NCBI RefSeq assembly: GCF_029227915.1
Contig: NC_079876.1
Span: 28,309,828 to 28,369,827, forward strand
From: Hydractinia symbiolongicarpus
Taxonomy: Eukaryota; Cnidaria; Hydrozoa; Anthoathecata; Hydractiniidae
Direction: 5' to 3'
Length of the DNA: 60,000 nt
Within the stretch, counting starts at the first letter, position 1. Each line of letters opens with the position of its first letter. The notes under the pieces are model-generated. The model searched no databases. It saw nothing but the letters and a program-made list of their open reading frames with translations, and was not told where the DNA came from. Below, piece by piece: positions 46,119 through 57,979 of this stretch. The position numbers and the translations under genes were made by a program.

Positions 46119-48018
46119 CCGTATTTTGTCTGTCTCTGCGCAACATGGCGGAGCAAGTAGCGAGACCCGCCGAAAATCCCCGCGGCCCTGCAGCTTTATT
46201 TCGAATCCCCGGCAGACCCCGTTTTTTTACCGGCCTTGCTTTGCCGCTCATTGTAATAAACCAATCACGAGGCTCCATTTTCACTAATGACCAATCCAAG
46301 TGCTTCGCGGCCTCAACATGCCGACGGGAGGAAACATGCTACCCCTAAGGCCATTTTGGTTTGGAAGTGATGGTGTGAAGTTTGTAGGTTTCCTTTCAAT
46401 CCTCCTTATTTCTTCTGAGTACTTTTTATCCTATAGGATTATTTAGTTTGTTTTCACATGTTAAGGTGAATATTTCATCACGTTTTCTAGCTACGTATAA
46501 ATCTTAAACATACCAATTTTAAGTTTTTGGCTAGCTACAAAACGTACATTTTGAGGCAGCTAGCTATAGCTAGCTTTATTTATTCCTATACTTTTAAAGT
46601 TTTTATTCAGTTTGGTATACTATTAATTATTTTTATGTTGAAGTTGGGTCTACCTAGCTAGCTCCTCTTTTAGCTACATCCTGCTAAAAAGTGAAAGTAG
46701 CCAAATGCAGTTTGGCTGCAAGTGAAAGTAGCCAAATGCAGTTTGGCTGCAACACAATTCTTAACAATTCTTATGCTAAATGCAGTTGGCAGCGGCCACT
46801 TTTATTACTGATTTAAAAATTTATTATGCAAAATAAAATTGCTGAGTAATTTTTTAAACTGAACCGGGTTAATGCCAGGCTGTTCACTGATTTCTTTTAA
46901 AACCGAAGCGATAAGGATTTTTGGAAAATGGTATTACCCCTATGCTCATGTATGACACGATTCACCTGTTAAGCGCTCAGCCTGGTGTTAACGACGGGCT
47001 GTTTCCTGTGTTTTTATTTAAACCGTTGTGATAAATTTTATTTGGAAAATTTTATTAAGCCTGTTACTCATGTATGACACAATTTACATGTTAAGTGCTC
47101 AGCCTGGTGTTAATGACGGGCTTTTTCCGTGTTTTTATTTAATTCGTTGTGATAAAGTTTTTTTACCTGCAATAAACATTCAACCTGGTGTTAACAACAG
47201 GGTGTTTTGTGTGTTTTTTATTTAAATTGAAGTTGCGATAAGTTTTTTTGGGAAAAGGCTATTATGGCTATAACGCATGTGTGACACCATTTACCTGTAC
47301 TAAGTGCTCAGTCCGGTGTCATGATTAATTTGTTAAGGTTTACTGAAACGTACTCCGCAAAATAAAATAATATTGACTATTTTCTTTTCTTATGACGGGG
47401 TAACAACAGGTTGTAAACTGTGTTTTTATTTCGGTTAAAGTTGCAGTAAAGTTATATATATACAATTATTTTAAAAAGTACATTACAACCGAAACACTAT
47501 AATGTGGTGTGAGCTTTACTCAATTCACGACATATTCTGCATACCTGTACTAGAGCACTCCAATTATGGAGTTTTTTTAGTTTTTTTATGGGGTAACGAC
47601 TGGATTTTTCCTGTGTTTTAAGTTAAACCGAAATTGCAGTAAAGTTTTTTATGAAAAGGGTATTATGCGTTCTCGGCCCACTGTCATGATTAAGTTTTGA
47701 ACTTTTACGGAAACTTATTCCGCAAAATAAAATAATATTGCCCAGTTGTTTTTGCTATGGCGGAGTAACAACGGTTTGTAAACTGTTTTAATTCAGCTTT
47801 TGTTGCGGGAAATTATTTTTTTTAAAAATATCTTACAGTCGCAACACTGCAATGGTGTGTGCCCTCCACTTGATTTACGACATACTGCATACCCGTACTA
47901 AAGCGCTTCACCTCACCGGGTCGCACAGTTTGCGGTTCTTATTAAGCGCTCCTCAAGGCGTTCAACAACAGTTACTTGTGGCTTAACCCGGCGTTTCGAC
48001 GGCGGGTCTCCCGGCTAG
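46119..48018 (+). mobile_element. Helitron-like copy 1 (left arm of the large inverted repeat), 5'-truncated
   Basis: 1,900 bp match the copy at 51231-53130 in inverse orientation with no net length change (paired coordinates always sum to 99249) and only scattered mismatches. The 3' end has a hairpin (ACCCGGCGT-TTCG-ACGGCGGGT, one mismatch at 48002), then CTAG at 48015-48018 and T, as in Helitrons. The first 15 bases of the 5' end (TCTCTATTATAATAG) are missing. The outer 200 bp is GC-rich. The inner half holds degenerate subrepeats of roughly 120 bp beginning CAGCCTGGTGTTAA. No helicase or Rep frame, so non-autonomous. Confidence 0.8.
46140..46350 (+). promoter_or_regulatory. GC-rich segment with CCAAT motifs in the Helitron-like copy
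   Basis: Locally GC-rich against an AT-rich background, with ACCAATCA (near 46259) and ACCAATCC (near 46290) 31 bp apart and a 67-codon ATG frame beginning MAEQVARPAENP. It resembles a captured promoter or first exon. The same segment is present in the opposite arm near 52900-53110. Promoter activity is inferred only. Confidence 0.4.
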
Positions 48019-48717
48019 TTTAAAACATATTGTTTTAAATTAATTTCAAACATGGCTGTTTTATTTATTTCTAAATACTTACTGTATAACTGAATAAAAC
48101 AATAAAGGGATTTTTTTCTGGTCAAAATAAAAAATAAAAATTATATTTTCACATCGATCTAGTTATAAGAGGAGGATAGTGAGTTCACAACTAAGATTAC
48201 TTATTTTAATTAAATAGTAAACCTCGCAAGCTCGGGCTGTACTTTGGCCTTGCACACCATCAAAACCGGTCAGTATCTGCTTAAAGACGCTGTACTACGG
48301 TATGTTGTAGTTCTCGTACAGTGCTGAGAGTTTTCTATGTTCTCGTTTACATAGCTTACAATATTTTAGGCAAATGAAATATTTTTTCGAGGACCAGTGC
48401 GATAATTTGTTTATTATATAAATTGAGCATGAGTCCATGTGTTTGACATTGTAGGTATGTTATTCTTCAATTCCAGTCATGCTTCATAAAGTTCTTTAAA
48501 TTAATTGCAAGACATTATATGTAATTTAATTTATGATTGGTTTCCTTATTTTGAATAGTAGTAATATTGAAGTCTTTTCTTTCTTAACTCGGAGATTGGG
48601 GGTACTGGCGCCTATAACATCGGTTGTTTGCATGGACCTGACTGCGTTCGGTCCATAACGTCACAACCTCGGTCGCTATTTTCCCGTAGCGCCCGGCTAA
48701 AGGGTTTGTAAGCCATT
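48019..48717. other. Spacer; holds one half of a diverged duplication
   Basis: 48340-48510 (TTCTCGTTTACATA... TTTATTATATAAATTGAGC) is similar to 50530-50720. No gene. Confidence 0.5.
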
Positions 48718-50130
48718 AGTAATCTTTTCTGAACTATTGTATTCTAATTTTTTGATCTAAAACTATACAATAATAACAGGCAAAGTCGATGTGTTCATTT
48801 CCCTCTGATGGAGCCGAAAAAATTATGTGTCAAACGTTAATGGACAACGTCACGACATCAATGACATTAAGTTAACGAATTTGAATTAATAAAACTATTA
48901 CAATGCACTTAGAACTTTAAGGCCAAAACGGGGTGGTGACATCAGTTATTTTTCACCGCGTAGGTAACTAGGGACAACCTGGGACCAAATTGGGTTAGTT
49001 TCTTAATCTGAGGTTCTCGAATCTTTTTCGAAATGAACGGGTCAAAAAACCTTCAAACCACAAAATCTTTGTAACCGTTGGTTAAAAGTTCATGATCCTA
49101 TACATTTCCGTAATCAACGTTTCAAGATCTATATGATGAAGGCAACAGGTCTACAAATGTCTAAAAAATATTTTAAATTTTAAGAAGTTCCTGCTGACGT
49201 CAGCAAAATTTTATTTCCTTGCATTATTTTGATCAGCATATCAAGCTCTACACAGCAGAGGCAACGGGTACACAAATATTTGGCAATTTTTTTTTAATAT
49301 ATGTTGCTGACGTCAGCAAAACAACAAATCAACTTATTTTTCCATAGTTCTCCTGCCTTAGTGGATTTTTCTACGGGTCTTATAGACTAGTAACAAAAAA
49401 TAAGCTTAATGAGAACATTTTCTATTTGGATTTAGTTGTAAGAGAAGAGCAGATTTATCTGTTTTTATTGCATGTTGTGATGCAGATAAAACTAATGAGT
49501 TGTTTTTCTATTATTTTATCATATTTTTTCTACGCAACGTCTTGATGAAGTTAAACTTAACTTTCTTAAATACTTTCCCAATGCTCCAACAACATCTTTT
49601 ACTAAGCCGACGTTGTCAAATATGTAAATTTCACAGAAATAATTAGCATCTAAGACATCTCATTTCACCTCCTTTCTGACAAGTAAAACTTATGTTGAGT
49701 CACGATGCATCGATATAATTAAGAGTGTGTTAGAATTTTTGCTTGGAAAAGCAGTCAGATATTATTTTTTTTCTAACATGCGCAATACATAATATGCAAG
49801 CACTTAGTGGATTGTTGGCATCACTGGTACCCATATTAATAAGACTTTTGACTCTTGCCAAATGCATTGTTAGGAAAGTTAGCAGAGGTTTGAAAATAAC
49901 AAGACTTAACAAAATCAAATAGATCTGGACTTCCCAATAAATCCAATAACATCAACTAACTCTACGACATGAACAAACCAATTACACTACTACTCTCTCT
50001 GACCCAACATGCATATGTAATTTCATTTAGATTAATTGACAATGGCAACTCAACAACACACAATTGTGGACTCGTGGATAAATTCGAACTGAAGATAATT
50101 GTATCTTCTGCGGTCTATAGCCCTTTGACT
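48718..50130 (+). pseudogene. Broken duplicate of the promoter and first exon of the tetraspan gene
   Basis: 48718-48770 and 49391-50130 align with 53165-53830: AATAAGCTTAATGAGAAC, GCAGATAAAACTA, AAATCCAATAACATCAA, GACATGAACAAACCAAT and the exon start ATGGCAACTCAACAAC are all shared. The duplicate ATG is at 50042 but the frame stops after 16 codons (TGA 50090-50092), and the exon 1 donor and later exons are absent. A 0.6-kb insertion (about 48775-49390) splits it. Confidence 0.8.
48775..49390. mobile_element. Insertion within the duplicated promoter region
   Basis: It interrupts similarity between the two gene copies. It contains two GCTGACGTCAGC palindromes (about 49194 and 49311) and ends GGATTTTTCTACGGGTCTTA...GACTAGT. 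That end recurs at 32607-32636, so it is a repeated family terminus. CTAG followed by T would fit a Helitron end, but no hairpin was seen. The left end is uncertain. Confidence 0.5.
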
Positions 50131-50340
50131 TAGTTTTTTTTGCCGTATTCGCTGCTATAATCCCTTCGTTTATAGTTTATTCGTTTATAACATATTTTTT
50201 GTTTAAGATACTTTAAAATCTTCATTAAAGTTGAGAAAGCCGCGCAAGCACAGTAATCACTTAATAACCGCCTAAGATGTAAATCTTTTTCCCATGCTAA
50301 AAGCCAAACTGAAAGGATAGATTCACACTTCTATAATTTT

Positions 50341-50412
50341 GGCTTGATTCGGTTGAAATTTGAATCCAAGGCCTTCAGGAGTGGAAGCGAACGCTCTACC
50401 AGTCCGTTGTAA
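50341..50412 (-). repeat. tRNA-derived SINE head or tRNA pseudogene
   Basis: On the minus strand GGACTGGTAGAGCGTTCGC (A-box-like) is followed by TTGGATTCAAATTTCAACC (B-box-like) and an acceptor-like end GAATCAAGCC. The 5' half of the acceptor stem does not pair convincingly. Confidence 0.55.
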
Positions 50413-50419
50413 AATGTAA

Positions 50420-51230
50420 AGAAGTAAGTTAAGGTCAAGGTGAAAAAAAAACTTCTTGTCGTGAATTAAAAAATGTTATTTAGTAGTTATCGCTCAATGC
50501 CAAGGAATATATCGGAAAATTTTTTTTAACTTTTTTGTGTTCTGGTTTACATATTTTACGAGGCTTTAGGGAAGTGAAATAAACAAGAACTAAAAAACGA
50601 AAATAATATGACGTTATATTTCGAGAACAAGTGTGAAAACTAGTTTATCATATAAACCGAGTATAAATCACTGAAATTTGGTATACCTGTAATATATTCA
50701 TGTTAATTCAATACAAATTAGTTGAACTGAATTAAAGCAATCGAATTAAAGACTAAACTCCTTCAACGCGCAATAGATATAACCTCACTAACCTAAAGTT
50801 ACAGTTAAACTCAAAACCTCTACGGCGGAGAGCGCAATTCTATTTAATGACTATGTTGAAACAAAAGAATAATTCAACTGTGAATATTTATGATTGATTT
50901 TTAGTTTGTTTCGTAAAAATAATTTTTGGTTTACTGACAAGTTCTCGTTTTTCAAGAAAATGATAACTTTTCTCAGCCAGTTATTAACCGAATCAGGAAA
51001 AAAATATCAGCTTTTTGCACGTTCTTGCAGCCAGCCACTCAAAGAAAATTATCAATGCACTGTAGAACTGAAAAATAAGTAAAAAATGCACTCCTTTCTC
51101 GTTTAGATTAGCCAAAAACAGTGCTAGAAATACTCTAACCATATGATAACGATAATTAAAAATCGTTTTCTCTTACTCACGTATTTATCTATTATACTAT
51201 ATACTTGCTTACAACAGCTAATATTCACAA
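50420..51230. other. AT-rich spacer; second half of a diverged duplication
   Basis: 50530-50720 resembles 48340-48510. The 62-codon frame at 50894-51082 has no support. Confidence 0.45.
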
Positions 51231-53145
51231 CTAGCCGGGAGACCCGGCGTCGAAACGCCGGGTTAAGCCACAAGTAACTGTTGTTGAACGCCTTGAGGAG
51301 CGCTTAATAAGAACTGCAAACTGTGCGACCCGGTGAGGTGGAGCGCTTTAGTACGGGTATGCAGTATGTCGTAAATCAAGTGGAGGGCACACACCATTGC
51401 AGTGTTGCGACTGTAAGATATTTTAAAAAAAAATAATTTCCCGCAACAAAAGCTGAATTAAAACAGTTTACAAACCGTTGTTACTCCGCCATAGCAAAAA
51501 CAACTGGGCAATATTATTTTATTTTGCGGAATAAGTTTCCGTAAAAGTTCAAAACTTAATCATGACAGTGGGCCGAGAACGCATAATACCCTTTTCATAA
51601 AAAACTTTACTGCAATTTCGGTTTAACTTAAAACACAGGAAAAATCCAGTCGTTACCCCATAAAAAAACTAAAAAAACTCCATAATTGGAGTGCTCTAGT
51701 ACAGGTATGCAGAATATGTCGTGAATTGAGTAAAGCTCACACCACATTATAGTGTTTCGGTTGTAATGTACTTTTTAAAATAATTGTATATATATAACTT
51801 TACTGCAACTTTAACCGAAATAAAAACACAGTTTACAACCTGTTGTTACCCCGTCATAAGAAAAGAAAATAGTCAATATTATTTTATTTTGCGGAGTACG
51901 TTTCAGTAAACCTTAACAAATTAATCATGACACCGGACTGAGCACTTAGTACAGGTAAATGGTGTCACACATGCGTTATAGCCATAATAGCCTTTTCCCA
52001 AAAAAACTTATCGCAACTTCAATTTAAATAAAAAACACACAAAACACCCTGTTGTTAACACCAGGTTGAATGTTTATTGCAGGTAAAAAAACTTTATCAC
52101 AACGAATTAAATAAAAACACGGAAAAAGCCCGTCATTAACACCAGGCTGAGCACTTAACATGTAAATTGTGTCATACATGAGTAACAGGCTTAATAAAAT
52201 TTTCCAAATAAAATTTATCACAACGGTTTAAATAAAAACACAGGAAACAGCCCGTCGTTAACACCAGGCTGAGCGCTTAACAGGTGAATCGTGTCATACA
52301 TGAGCATAGGGGTAATACCATTTTCCAAAAATCCTTATCGCTTCGGTTTTAAAAGAAATCAGTGAACAGCCTGGCATTAACCCGGTTCAGTTTAAAAAAT
52401 TACTCAGCAATTTTATTTTGCATAATAAATTTTTAAATCAGTAATAAAAGTGGCCGCTGCCAACTGCATTTAGCATAAGAATTGTTAAGAATTGTGTTGC
52501 AGCCAAACTGCATTTGGCTACTTTCACTTGCAGCCAAACTGCATTTGGCTACTTTCACTTTTTAGCAGGATGTAGCTAAAAGAGGAGCTAGCTAGGTAGA
52601 CCCAACTTCAACATAAAAATAATTAATAGTATACCAAACTGAATAAAAACTTTAAAAGTATAGGAATAAATAAAGCTAGCTATAGCTAGCTGCCTCAAAA
52701 TGTACGTTTTGTAGCTAGCCAAAAACTTAAAATTGGTATGTTTAAGATTTATACGTAGCTAGAAAACGTGATGAAATATTCACCTTAACATGTGAAAACA
52801 AACTAAATAATCCTATAGGATAAAAAGTACTCAGAAGAAATAAGGAGGATTGAAAGGAAACCTACAAACTTCACACCATCACTTCCAAACCAAAATGGCC
52901 TTAGGGGTAGCATGTTTCCTCCCGTCGGCATGTTGAGGCCGCGAAGCACTTGGATTGGTCATTAGTGAAAATGGAGCCTCGTGATTGGTTTATTACAATG
53001 AGCGGCAAAGCAAGGCCGGGAGAAAAACGGGGTCTGCCGGGGATTCGAAATAAAGCTGCAGGGCCGCGGGGATTTTCGGCGGGTCTCGCTACTTGCTCCG
53101 CCATGTTGCGCAGAGACAGACAAAATACGGCTATTATAATAGAGA
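51231..53145 (-). mobile_element. Helitron-like copy 2 (right arm of the inverted repeat), complete
   Basis: Runs from 5' TC (53145, preceded by A at 53146 on the minus strand) to 3' CTAG at 51231-51234 followed by T, 1,915 bp. The subterminal hairpin is perfect: ACCCGGCGT and ACGCCGGGT (51242-51263) around a four-base loop, seven bases from CTAG. These are the hallmarks of a Helitron/Helentron terminus and A|T target. No protein-coding capacity beyond short frames. Near-identity to copy 1 implies recent insertion or gene conversion. Confidence 0.8.
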
Positions 53146-53734
53146 TAGTGTATTGCAGCTCTAATAGATTAGATCTAATCTTTTCTGAACTATTGTAATG
53201 TTTTATGAACTATTGTAATTATTTGATCTAAGTCACAATTAATAAGCTTAATGAGAACTTCTTTTTATTTAGTTTTAGTTGTAAGAGGAGAACAGACAAT
53301 TTAAGTAAGGAGTTTAAACAAGGAAAATAAGGAAGGTAGGCTTTATCTGTTTTTATTGCATATTTTGACGCAGATAAAACTATGTTTTCTATTATTATAC
53401 CAATATTATTTTCTTTCTATTATTACATTATATTCTTTTTACCTATCGTCTTGATAAAGTTAAACTTTGTTTTTATTAAATACTTTTCCAGTTTTTCATC
53501 AACATCTTTAACAAAACCGACTTTGTCAAATGTTTAATTTTCTTCCACCATGTGCAATACATAATAAGAGTTTTCACTCTCGCCCAATGCATCGTAAGAA
53601 CGTTTAGCATAGGTTTGTAAATAACAGACCCAGAAAAATCCAATAACATCAATTAACACTAGGACATGAACAAACCAATGACACTACTAATCTGCTCCAA
53701 CTTGCATATGTAATTTAATTTAGACTAATTGGCA

Positions 53735-55221
53735 ATGGCAACTCAACAACCTACAATTGCGAACTCACCCGTTCAATCGAAACGTGTAAAGATTATTTCT
53801 ATATTTGGTAAGTATGCCAGCATTAGCGTTGAATTATCAATTGGCGGAAACAACAGAAATCAGTCTTCACAACTCAATTTTTAACTTCACCTTTACGAAC
53901 ATTTTTTTTCAATAGGAATCGTTCTAATCATTGCTGGTGTTCTCACTCTTGGGTTCAGTGCCAGCATATATGGAGTATTGCATATAGAATACGCCCCAAT
54001 AAATCAACATAGCACTTCACTAGTTGCATCGTTATGGATTATTGCAACTGGTATATTGGGTGTGTGTATTCATTGCAAATCAAACAGTCGATGCCTAATC
54101 GGGACATTTAATGCTTTTGTAATTACGGCTAGCATTTTAGCTTTTGGAGCTGCTGCAACATCAGTAGCTGGAGTTGTGTGAGTAATATATATTTCATATA
54201 TTGTGTGTCTGTTTTTAGGGATTTTTGTTCTTTATCTTTTTGATCCATCATTTTTTAGAAATTATGCTGAATGTAAACGATATGGATATTATAATTATTA
54301 TGGTGACTATTATTTATGCTATGAGAGTCGTGATTACGGAACAGCTGTATATGCAGTGCTTTTGGTTCTACACTTGTTGGAGATAGCAATTTCAATCACA
54401 GTCACGGTGTTTGGCTTTAAAGCTTACAATTGTTGCAGTCACAATCCAGGTTAGTTTAGAAGTTTACTTATTTATTCCTTTATGTTAGTACAAAGAGGGA
54501 AAAAGTTATCCCTGCTATGATAAGGCGATCGCGATAAATGTCACTTGCTTTATTAACAGGTCCTATATAATTATTCACACCTTCTATTTTTCTGGTAGAC
54601 GCTCATAGAGAATATCTTGGGTTAGGTTCTTGACATACCACATTGCTTAATTCAATGTAAAGTTAAAAAGGCAATAAAATAAAGACTTTATAAATGAGTG
54701 CTTAAGATCAAATCGTAGCATTTAGAATTTTTGAATGCCTTTGGAAAATGCACTAACTCTGCTTCAACATCAAGCGGAGGTATGGGAGAGTGCTGAGAAT
54801 GTTGCAGGTCCAGAGGACCATAGTTAGAAACTGATCAATAGTTACATTAACGAGAGCATATGCTTTATTGGAAAGTTTATTGTTTATGATAGCGCCACGA
54901 CAAAAACTATTTAACATAAAAAGGGCAGGATGTGATACGAGGACATGACATAAGAAAGTAAGGATCAAACAACAAAATTTGTCAATTTTAGGACAAGACT
55001 CGAATATTCAGATGTTTCAAGCTGCACCACAAGCTCTAATTCTGCAAACCTCTCCTCAACAACAGTATCCAATGTTTCAACCGCAGCAAAACCAAATGCT
55101 GGTTACAAGCACATCTGGTCAACAATTTATGCTGGTACCTGTCACGTCACAACAAACGCCAATTGTATCGCCAGTTCCACTAAACAACGAGAACGTTGTC
55201 ACTGCCCCACCTTATACCTAA
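53735..55221 (+). CDS. Tetraspan membrane protein, four exons, 251 aa
   Basis: Exons 53735-53807, 53916-54177, 54259-54449 and 54992-55221 join with consistent phases and GT-AG introns; the stop is TAA at 55219-55221. Residues about 18-45 form TM1 (IVLIIAGVLTLGFSASIYGV), then TM2 (LVASLWIIATGILGVCI) and TM3 (AFVITASILAFGAAATSVAG). An extracellular-type Tyr-rich loop with two Cys (AECKRYGYYNYYGDYYLC) precedes TM4 (VYAVLLVLHLLEIAISITV). The C-terminal tail is Gln/Pro-rich and ends VVTAPPYT. Topology and size fit MS4A/CD20-like or related four-TM families, but I cannot assign one. Likely a plasma-membrane protein. A broken copy of its first exon lies at 48.7-50.1 kb. Confidence 0.75.
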
Positions 55222-55347
55222 AAGAAGTTTTGATTCAATTAGGCACTAAAGTCCGACAGTGGTTCGTCGAAGTATCGTAAGAAACGGTCTTAGTAACAAT
55301 AATTTCATTTTTTCTTATCACTGCGCACTGTATCTTTTAAAAGTATA

Positions 55348-55353
55348 AATAAA
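55348..55353 (+). terminator. Polyadenylation signal AATAAA of the tetraspan gene
   Basis: AATAAA about 127 bp after the stop codon, with a GTGCTGTGTGGTTT downstream element. Confidence 0.6.
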
Positions 55354-55639
55354 ACGCATTCACTAAAGTGCTGTGTGGTTTCTCACGGTTGCTCTTCTAA
55401 ATCCATTCTGCCAGTAACCGTCTCAGACAGTTATTGTTTTTAGCTACTTTAGGAATCCGTCAGTTTTAACACTTTATACTATGGAACTAGCAGAAGCGAC
55501 ATAACACACAAAAGAAAATTTCTTTTATAACTCAGTATAAGTTTAGCACGTGTCAGGTGATCGTAAATCGTAAAGCGTAAACGATTGGAAAAATGCCTTC
55601 TTATTTTAAACACGCATTTGAATAAATATCTACCTTTTA

Positions 55640-56718
55640 AAGGGTGTTACACCTTTTGTTACTGTTATAAAAACTTAATCCGCGAAATTAAATGGCTGAC
55701 AGTTATTTTCAGCTGGACGGGGTAACGACGGGTTTAAACCGAAAATGCGATAAATTGTTATGGAAAAGGGTATTACGCATATACGCCTGTTCAAATCGGT
55801 TTAACTGTAAGCGCTTAACCCGGTGATAGCAACAGACTGTTTTCTAGGAAAAAGCTGTTACGTCTATGCGCTTGCACGACACGATTTACTTGAACTAAGG
55901 GGTCAGCCGACTGTGGCAATTAATTTTTAAACTTTCTCGGGAACATATTCTGCAAAATAAAGAAATGCTGGTCGACTCTTTTTGCTATGACGAGATAACA
56001 ACAGGTTACGAATGTTTTTTACTTCAGCTAAAGTTGCTGGAAATATATTTTTTGATAAAGCATATTAGACCCGAAACAGTATTTATATAATGTTGTGTGC
56101 GCTTCACTTGATTATAGACATATTGCATTCATGTACTAAAGCGCCTATCAGAATGTGTGGCACTGTTTACGGCTTTTATTGATCGCTGCATCGGGCTTTT
56201 AATGTCGTGTAACACAGCTAGTTTTGGCTTAACCTGGCGTTTTGATGCTGGGTACTCCAACAGACTGTTTCCTTTGTTTTTATTCAAACCGAAGCTGTGA
56301 TAATTGTTTTTTGAAAAGTGTATTACGCCTGTAAGGACGTGCAACACGGTTTGCCTGGACTAACCACTCCGTCCGTTGTTAGCAATAGACCGCTTCTCGT
56401 GTTTTTATTTAAACAGAACCTGCGATTAAGTTTTTAAAAAACGGATATTTTCCCTATATGCCCGTTCAACTGGACCAAGCGCTCAGCCCGGTGTGACGAT
56501 TAATTTTAAACTTTCACAGAAAATTATTCCACAAAATAAAATAATATTGACCGATTGTTTCTGCTATGCAAGGGTAACAACTGTTTGCAAACTCTGCTTA
56601 GCTAGCGTTGCGGGAAAAAAAGAAAATATGTTACAGCCGCAGTTTACTGCTCTTATTAAGCGCTCCACAGAGTGTTCAACGCCGTGTCACACAGTTACTT
56701 GTGGCTTAAACCGGCTAG
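55640..56718 (+). mobile_element. Diverged Helitron-like copy
   Basis: Same subrepeats as copies 1 and 2 (GGGTAACGACGGG, AAAAGGGTATTACGC, GCGCTTAACCCGGTG, CTTGTGGCTTAAACCGG) with heavy divergence. It ends CTAG at 56715-56718 followed by T. The subterminal hairpin is deleted compared with the 51-53 kb copy. The 5' limit is approximate. Confidence 0.65.
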
Positions 56719-56724
56719 TGTATA

Positions 56725-56765
56725 TCATAACACCCGAATACGTCTGTCTATCTGTCTGTCACGCA
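56725..56765 (+). mobile_element. Helitron-like 5' terminus, next copy
   Basis: A|TCATAACACCCGAATACG followed by GTCTGTCTATCTGTCTGTCA resembles the 5' end of copy 2 (TCTCTATTATAATAGCCG, then GTCTGTCTC). It begins six bases after the CTAG end of the preceding copy, a tail-to-head arrangement. How far this copy extends was not determined. Confidence 0.45.
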
Positions 56766-56769
56766 AAAT

Positions 56770-57979
56770 GGTAACAGCGACTTTTTTAATCTTGTTAAGT
56801 CCTTTAAAAACCAAGGGGTTTGAAATATTTTATTTTGTTATATGTTAGCATGCCATTTGCTTTTATTCATTGATTAAAAGAAGTAGTTACGGTTTACATA
56901 CTGAAAAAAATACCTATTTTATCAAAATCAAAAATCGAATTTTAAAAATTGTAAATATGACAAACGCCATTTTAAATATCACCCGCCGTACGCCTGAAAG
57001 TTATAGCAATTAAGGCGTGTTGGTGGACAATCTAATGAAATGGTGGTCATTTTGAAAGTTTGTAGGGTGTAGGTTGACCTTTTTGTTTTCTAAAAACTTT
57101 GTATTGCGCTTTTTATATATTTGCATATTAAGATAAAAAAACCACAGTTGGTTGCAACAGCGAGGCGTTGCGAAAGTCCGGCATGTTATTAATCTCCTTG
57201 TGAAAGAAGATCTTTAAATTAGACTCATTATTTTTCGTAAATACTTTTGACGGAGTTGTTTAAAATGTTACGCGATAACTGTTCTCTAGAAGTTGTTTCG
57301 CGTTGGTCTTTGCAACTGTAGCAGTCGCGTCTAAAGTTGCCTCCAGATGTTTTATGGCTCCATTTGAGTTATATAGCAATAAAATCATCCAATAAAGTCA
57401 ACTTTTGAAACACTAAAGTTTAAACTTTTGATTACATGTTTTTGTTACTTTCTCCTAAATGTTTTTGATATTTTTGTTGAGCAAGCTCAATCTTTTACAG
57501 ATAAAACACGTGCAAACTGCAACAAAATATCACCTCACTGTGGGCATGTTTCGTTAAAAACAAACATTAAGTTGAAATTTAATTAACATTTTTCTCGTAC
57601 GCATTTCTCTTGAAACACATAAATACTCTTGAAACACATTTAAAACTTTACTTTTGTGCTTAGTTATAAGTACATATACCGGATTTGCAATTTCATTGTG
57701 ATATGTAATTATGTCATGACAAATGCATAATTAGCAACGATTGCACGTGCTATAAAATTTTGTAAACAAAAAAGAAAGTTTAAATCATGTTATAAAACGA
57801 CTTTCTGGAATCGGAACTTATTTTATCAGTTAAAATAAACATTAATCTCCCACAGATTTTGTCATAATTCGTCCGTGCGTATCCATCAATACTTTTTTTA
57901 TGATCAAACTGGTATACTCAAGACTGAAAATATAGGTTAATATCACGGTTAAACGCTTATTTCCAAACGTATTGTTAAA
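56770..57979. other. No gene recognised
   Basis: AT-rich sequence without supported features. Confidence 0.45.

Noticed and set aside
47028-47225. 65-codon frame present identically in both Helitron-like arms
   Set aside because: Identity follows from the near-identical arms. The frame lies across degenerate subrepeats and has no domain.
54203-54258. Upstream extension of tetraspan exon 3 from an AG at 54217-54218
   Set aside because: The phase does not fit the donor of exon 2. The AG at 54257-54258 fits both phase and pyrimidine tract.
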